Assembly: GCA_016840595.1 (NCBI GenBank)
Contig: JAEOSA010000082.1
Coordinates: 1-8,321, forward strand
Reading direction: 5' to 3'
DNA: 8,321 nt
Origin: Candidatus Hermodarchaeota archaeon
GTDB taxonomy: Archaea > Asgardarchaeota > Hermodarchaeia > Hermodarchaeales > Hermodarchaeaceae
Shown one piece after another: positions 4,829-8,321 of the stretch. A program made the position numbers and the translations under genes. The notes beneath the pieces are model-generated. The model saw only the letters and a program-made list of their open reading frames with translations. It ran no database searches and had not been told where the DNA came from. How positions within the stretch are numbered: the stretch's first letter is position 1; each line of letters starts with the position of its first letter.

Positions 4829-6199
4829 GTGACTAGTAAGTTATCTATGATTTCAATGGTGTTCCTGTTTGGTGTTCTCTTCATCAGCCCCATAGCACCA
4901 GCCTTCATAATGATAAACGGGGGAGTTGGTTCTCCACCCACTCTTGAAGCAAGCTCGAAAACTCCAATAATCCCAAATGGCCTTGCTGACTGGGTTAGTG
5001 TATCACTGGAGTCAGAGTATTTCTATAATGATACTGCTGTGATTTCGTGGTCAGGTGAACCACGGACCGTGGATCAATCACCCTTTAATCCGCTTCTTAA
5101 TTGGACACAATCTGGTTCTATTGAAGGTGGAATTTGGGATGGAAATCCTGGAGATGTTACTATCATGGCATTTCCACTAGACAATGAAACCACGGCTGAA
5201 GAAGCAACAGACTTCCTAAATTATACTGCTATACACTATGTTCCTTTGGACGACTGGCCCTCATTTAGTAGCTTCAACTTTACCGAATATGAGAACCAAA
5301 CACTGTGGACGTTTAATGATGCAATTGCATCCCATGAGATATTTCTCAATCTCACTTTCTATCAAGTGGATAACGCAACTGGGTACCTGATCAATGGATT
5401 CAATGCAACCGGGATTGCTGCTGTATTATCAGAATATCGCATCTACTTTGAATGGTCTGATCAAGATGCTCGTATCACTTTTACCTATAGGATTCCTGGT
5501 GCAACAGAACTTGATGGTGATACCTACATTTTCAGCCTTGGTAGGGCAATGGGTCGCACTAATCCCCTAACCCTCAACGGATCAGGAACCTTCACAGTAG
5601 ATGGTCCTTCTTACCGCATGATAACTGACGGGCTCCCTGTAGAAACCTTCGAGAACGCAACCTTTCCCTATTTCCCAATCGGAATCGAAGAATATGATTT
5701 CAATCTTAATCCACAAGACTTTGATTACACAATCTGGTTCCAAGTACCTACATCAGTGCTCGTAGTGTCACGGGAAATGAATACCAATCTCCTTCGTCGT
5801 GGAGATATTCTTACCGTAGAAATCACCGTCATTAACACCGGTGATGCGCCGTTCTCTCAAATCATTATCAATGATCTCCAAGCAATTGAAGAAGGAATAG
5901 TCCAACTAGCAGGAGGAGCAGCCTCAGCCACAGTTTTTGATTTGTCAGCTGGGGAAAATGTAACACTGGAATACACAGTCATGGCAATAGTAGAAGGGAG
6001 TTACGAATACCCTGCGGTAAGAGTGATTGGTGTCGATTTCTTTTCAGACCAGTACACATTCACCTCAACAACTGACAGTCTCACCATCACCAGTGGACTC
6101 CTCGCTAGTGAAACCTTCCTCATTCAAATCGGTGTGATCATCATTATCATTGCGATTATTGGACTTATTCTCTATCGTTTCCGTAGACGAATCTTCTAG
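4829..6199 (+). CDS. Secreted/surface protein with Ig-like C-terminal domain and single membrane anchor
   Basis: 456 residues of unrecognised family. The N-terminus has a hydrophobic signal-peptide-like segment (VFLFGVLFISPIAPAFIM, 11-28). The ectodomain (~31-428) is rich in aromatic and acidic residues. Residues ~310-421 (LLRRGDILTVEITVINTGDA and onward) look like a CARDB/DUF11-type beta-sandwich. A C-terminal helix (~429-449, with IIIIIAIIG) is followed by the basic tail RFRRRIF, so the chain is probably outside with a cytoplasmic stop-transfer end. Twelve N-x-S/T sequons (N67, 91, 119, 131, 150, 156, 174, 182, 192, 250, 276, 377) and no cysteine fit a glycosylated cell-envelope protein. 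GTG 4829 is the first in-frame start after the upstream TAG at 4796, with GGTG (4818-4821) as a weak ribosome site. Inner ATGs at 4847 and 4856 are alternatives that keep the signal segment. Role unknown; adhesion, binding or S-layer association are possible. Confidence 0.8.
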   Translation: MTSKLSMISMVFLFGVLFISPIAPAFIMINGGVGSPPTLEASSKTPIIPNGLADWVSVSLESEYFYNDTAVISWSGEPRTVDQSPFNPLLNWTQSGSIEGGIWDGNPGDVTIMAFPLDNETTAEEATDFLNYTAIHYVPLDDWPSFSSFNFTEYENQTLWTFNDAIASHEIFLNLTFYQVDNATGYLINGFNATGIAAVLSEYRIYFEWSDQDARITFTYRIPGATELDGDTYIFSLGRAMGRTNPLTLNGSGTFTVDGPSYRMITDGLPVETFENATFPYFPIGIEEYDFNLNPQDFDYTIWFQVPTSVLVVSREMNTNLLRRGDILTVEITVINTGDAPFSQIIINDLQAIEEGIVQLAGGAASATVFDLSAGENVTLEYTVMAIVEGSYEYPAVRVIGVDFFSDQYTFTSTTDSLTITSGLLASETFLIQIGVIIIIIAIIGLILYRFRRRIF

Positions 6200-6309
6200 C
6201 AATTCGAACCCCAAATTCAGAATGTCGATTTTCCTTTCGCATAGCTGAGTGAAGAGACTTGAAAGGGGCTTGGGCAAAGTCCTAAAAGCAAAGAATCACA
6301 ACATCCTAC

Positions 6310-6316
6310 AGGCGGT
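6310..6316 (+). promoter_or_regulatory. Shine-Dalgarno AGGCGGT of gatD
   Basis: AGGCGGT, one base off the ideal AGGAGGT, lies six bases before ATG 6323 and supports that start. The 123-base gap 6200-6322 otherwise holds no clear TATA box; TTTTCCTTT at 6229-6237 may be a weak terminator of the preceding gene. Confidence 0.65.
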
Positions 6317-6322
6317 TTCGAT

Positions 6323-7678
6323 ATGGCATCTGAAGAACCTGCAGGGTATTTAGGTGAAGCAGAACAAACCCTCCAAAAGGCAAAGATCAAAATCGGGGAC
6401 CGGATTCAAATTCAAACAGCCCAGAACACCTTTGAGGGTATTTTAATCCCCCGAGCAGAAATCGGTGCTGATGACAAACACATCATCATCAAACTTGATA
6501 CCGGGTACAATATTGGAATTCATATTGATAACATCCAACAACTCACTCGATTAACAAAGGGGAAAAAGGTAAAACCCGAACTTCCATCCTTAACCCGCAA
6601 AACGAAGAAAGGATTACCTTTGATTAGCATTCTTAGTACTGGTGGAACGATTGCTAGTCGCGTCGATTATCACACTGGCGCCGTGAATCCAGCGTTAACG
6701 GCTGATGATTTGTATACGGTTGTCCCTGAACTCGGTGAATTGACCAATATCCGGGCAGAGGTTCTGTTCAGTGTCTTTAGTGAAGATTTGCTTCCTAGCC
6801 ATTGGACCACAATTGCAAAACAAACGGCGAAACACTTGGAAGAATCAGCTGGAGTAATAATTGCGCATGGCACTGACACCATGGGATATACCGCAGCAGC
6901 ACTCAGCTTTGCCCTTCAAAATCTACCGGGCCCAGTAATCTTAACTGGTTCACAACGCTCGTCTGATCGACCATCCTCAGATGCGGCGTTGAATCTAACT
7001 GGTGCCGCCATTGCTGCTTCCCAGGGTCCATTTGCGGAAGTAGTAATTGCCATGCATCGTAGCCCTGACGATACAAGCATTGCCTTACATCGAGGAACAC
7101 AGGTTCGAAAGTGCCATACAAGCCGTCGAGATGCATTCCTTACAATCAACACCGATTTGTTCGGTGAAGTTAAGAACGGACAGGTTCAGATACTGGCAGA
7201 AGATTCTACGTATCATCATCGCAATTCTAAACGGAAATTACAGTTGCTACCGAAATTTGATCCAAAGGTGGCCTTGGTAAAAACCACACCAGGAATGACA
7301 GGAGACCTGATTAATTCTCTCATCGACCGGGATTACCATGGAATTGTAATTGAAGGAACGGGGTTAGGACACGCGCCTAAGGTCTTGCTAAAGGCAATAG
7401 AACGGGCAACTTCAGAAACCATCCCGGTGGTTATGACATCTCAATGCATATGGGGTCGAGTCCAAATGCGTGTGTATCGAACAGGAGTTGAATTGGTCCA
7501 ACGAGGTGTGATTCCTGCCGAGGACATGATAGCAGAAACCGCTTATGTCAAACTCATGTGGGTATTGGCTCAGACTCGGGACTTGAAAGAAGTCCAAACA
7601 CAAATGCTTCACAACATCACCGGAGAGATAACTGAGTGTAGCAAGCGGAGTCAGTATGAAGAGATGAGGGACCAATGA
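6323..7678 (+). CDS. gatD: Glutamyl-tRNA(Gln) amidotransferase subunit D (asparaginase-type)
   Basis: 451 residues. Residues ~22-76 are the small barrel-like N-terminal domain (IGDRIQIQTAQNTFEGILIP) that separates GatD from free L-asparaginases; ~97-425 is the asparaginase-like domain. Catalytic residues are present: T109 in STGGTIAS, T184 and D185 in HGTDTM, and K263 in QVRKCHTSRR, matching the Thr/Thr-Asp/Lys set of the family. GatD releases ammonia from glutamine or asparagine and passes it to GatE, which amidates Glu-tRNA(Gln) in the cytoplasm; the pair replaces a glutaminyl-tRNA synthetase in archaea. The length is normal for GatD and no key residue is missing. The last four bases overlap the gatE start (ATGA), giving translational coupling and an equal subunit ratio. 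A type I/II L-asparaginase is excluded by the N-terminal domain and the gatE neighbour. Confidence 0.97.
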   Translation: MASEEPAGYLGEAEQTLQKAKIKIGDRIQIQTAQNTFEGILIPRAEIGADDKHIIIKLDTGYNIGIHIDNIQQLTRLTKGKKVKPELPSLTRKTKKGLPLISILSTGGTIASRVDYHTGAVNPALTADDLYTVVPELGELTNIRAEVLFSVFSEDLLPSHWTTIAKQTAKHLEESAGVIIAHGTDTMGYTAAALSFALQNLPGPVILTGSQRSSDRPSSDAALNLTGAAIAASQGPFAEVVIAMHRSPDDTSIALHRGTQVRKCHTSRRDAFLTINTDLFGEVKNGQVQILAEDSTYHHRNSKRKLQLLPKFDPKVALVKTTPGMTGDLINSLIDRDYHGIVIEGTGLGHAPKVLLKAIERATSETIPVVMTSQCIWGRVQMRVYRTGVELVQRGVIPAEDMIAETAYVKLMWVLAQTRDLKEVQTQMLHNITGEITECSKRSQYEEMRDQ

Positions 7679-8321
7679 CCAAAGTTGATTATGAAAAGGT
7701 CGGCGCTCTAATTGGGATTGAAGTCCACCAGCAGCTTGACACCAAAACTAAACTATTTTGTAATTGTCCCACTCAGATTCGCGAAGATGAGCCACATTTC
7801 ACCTTTCTCCGCCGTTTACGACCTACTCAAAGTGAATTAGGTGAAATTGACCCAGCAGCACTATTTGAATTTCACAAAGGTCGTGTTCACGTATATGAGA
7901 ACTATGATGACAGCATCTGCCTTGTTGAACAGGATGAAGAACCACCCCACCTATTGGACAAGGAAGCCGTGGATTTTGCCTTAGAAATCTCCTTACTCAT
8001 GGAGTCACAACCAGTTGATGAAATCCAAGTAATGCGAAAATTAGTTATCGACGGTAGTAACACCACGGGATTCCAGCGAAGTGTTGTAGTGGCATTTGGT
8101 GGAGCCATAAATGTGAATGGATTCACTGTTCCTATTCAAACAATCGGGGTTGAAGAAGATGCAGCGCGAAAAATTCGAGAAGACGGCACCAATACATATT
8201 GGCGATTGGATCGGTTGGGAATACCCCTTATTGAAGTTGCCACAGCCCCAGTTATGAAGACACCTGAACAAGTACAAGCTACTGCCCTACGAATTGGTCA
8301 GATTTTCCGTGTCACGGGCAA
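7675..8321 (+). CDS. gatE: Glutamyl-tRNA(Gln) amidotransferase subunit E (partial, 3' end beyond window)
   Basis: The ATG at 7675 overlaps the gatD stop as ATGA and the frame is open to the window edge, giving the first 215 residues of a family that normally exceeds 600. Family marks in order are IGIEVHQQLDTKTKLFC (13-29), RRLRPTQSELGEID (46-59), a DEEPP segment (87-91), KLVIDGSNTTGFQRS (122-136) and RLDRLGIPLIEVATAP (177-192). These belong to the GatB/GatE cradle domain that phosphorylates and amidates the glutamate on tRNA(Gln). The RRLRPTQSE segment and the partner GatD identify GatE rather than GatB. The C-terminal AspRS-like insertion and tRNA-binding tail of GatE are outside the window. 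GAGATGAGGG (7661-7670) just upstream may act as its ribosome site. Confidence 0.96.
   Translation, partial: MTKVDYEKVGALIGIEVHQQLDTKTKLFCNCPTQIREDEPHFTFLRRLRPTQSELGEIDPAALFEFHKGRVHVYENYDDSICLVEQDEEPPHLLDKEAVDFALEISLLMESQPVDEIQVMRKLVIDGSNTTGFQRSVVVAFGGAINVNGFTVPIQTIGVEEDAARKIREDGTNTYWRLDRLGIPLIEVATAPVMKTPEQVQATALRIGQIFRVTG

Noticed and set aside
4813..4836. Frameshift joining ATG 4813 to the surface-protein frame
   Set aside because: GTG 4829 is a usable start with GGTG upstream and leaves a full signal-peptide-like segment, so no sequence error is needed.
7412..7675. 87-codon open stretch on the - strand
   Set aside because: It is antisense to the well-supported gatD and has no ribosome site or domain.
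6323..7678. Free L-asparaginase
   Set aside because: The N-terminal small barrel domain and the ATGA overlap with gatE identify GatD.
1..8321. CRISPR array, insertion sequence, defence or toxin system
   Set aside because: No regularly spaced repeats, terminal inverted repeats, transposase or nuclease genes are visible; coding density is filled by the genes listed.

Overview
The window reads as a compact stretch of an archaeal chromosome with moderate GC content. The strongest evidence is gatD overlapping gatE (the archaea-specific tRNA-dependent glutamine pathway), an ADP-forming acyl-CoA synthetase, a ubiquitin-like protein ending in Gly-Gly, a pyrophosphatase with a typical archaeal N-terminus, and an N-glycosylation-sequon-rich surface protein anchored by one C-terminal helix. 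Ribosome sites are of the GG-N-GG type (GGAGG, GGTGG, GGCGG). The lineage cannot be fixed from this sequence; an Asgard or related archaeon is possible but unproven.

Layout, left to right. Bases 1-78 look like the last 25 codons of an upstream gene. A large + strand gene (201-3014) encodes an ADP-forming acyl-CoA synthetase (alpha plus beta parts) fused to a GNAT acetyltransferase, followed after 41 bases by inorganic pyrophosphatase on the same strand, probably co-transcribed. A - strand membrane methyltransferase of the isoprenylcysteine methyltransferase type meets the pyrophosphatase gene tail to tail with an 11-base overlap. Also on the - strand is a tRNA-Arg(UCU) with an encoded CCA and an unusual C at position 33. 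A small ubiquitin-like/sulfur-carrier gene follows on the + strand, then three T5 tracts spaced exactly 10 bases apart, a promoter, a secreted or surface glycoprotein gene, and the gatD-gatE pair. gatE runs off the right edge and only its first 215 codons are present.

How the genes fit together. The genes are mostly housekeeping: acyl-CoA/acetate energy metabolism with possible lysine acetylation (synthetase-GNAT), PPi removal (ppa), and translation (tRNA-Arg, GatDE converting Glu-tRNA(Gln) to Gln-tRNA(Gln)). The ubiquitin-like protein may serve sulfur transfer or protein tagging. No mobile element, CRISPR array or defence system is visible. The points most worth a second look are the fusion enzyme with both catalytic histidines kept, the C33 tRNA, the divergent ubiquitin-like gene, and the leader of the surface-protein gene.
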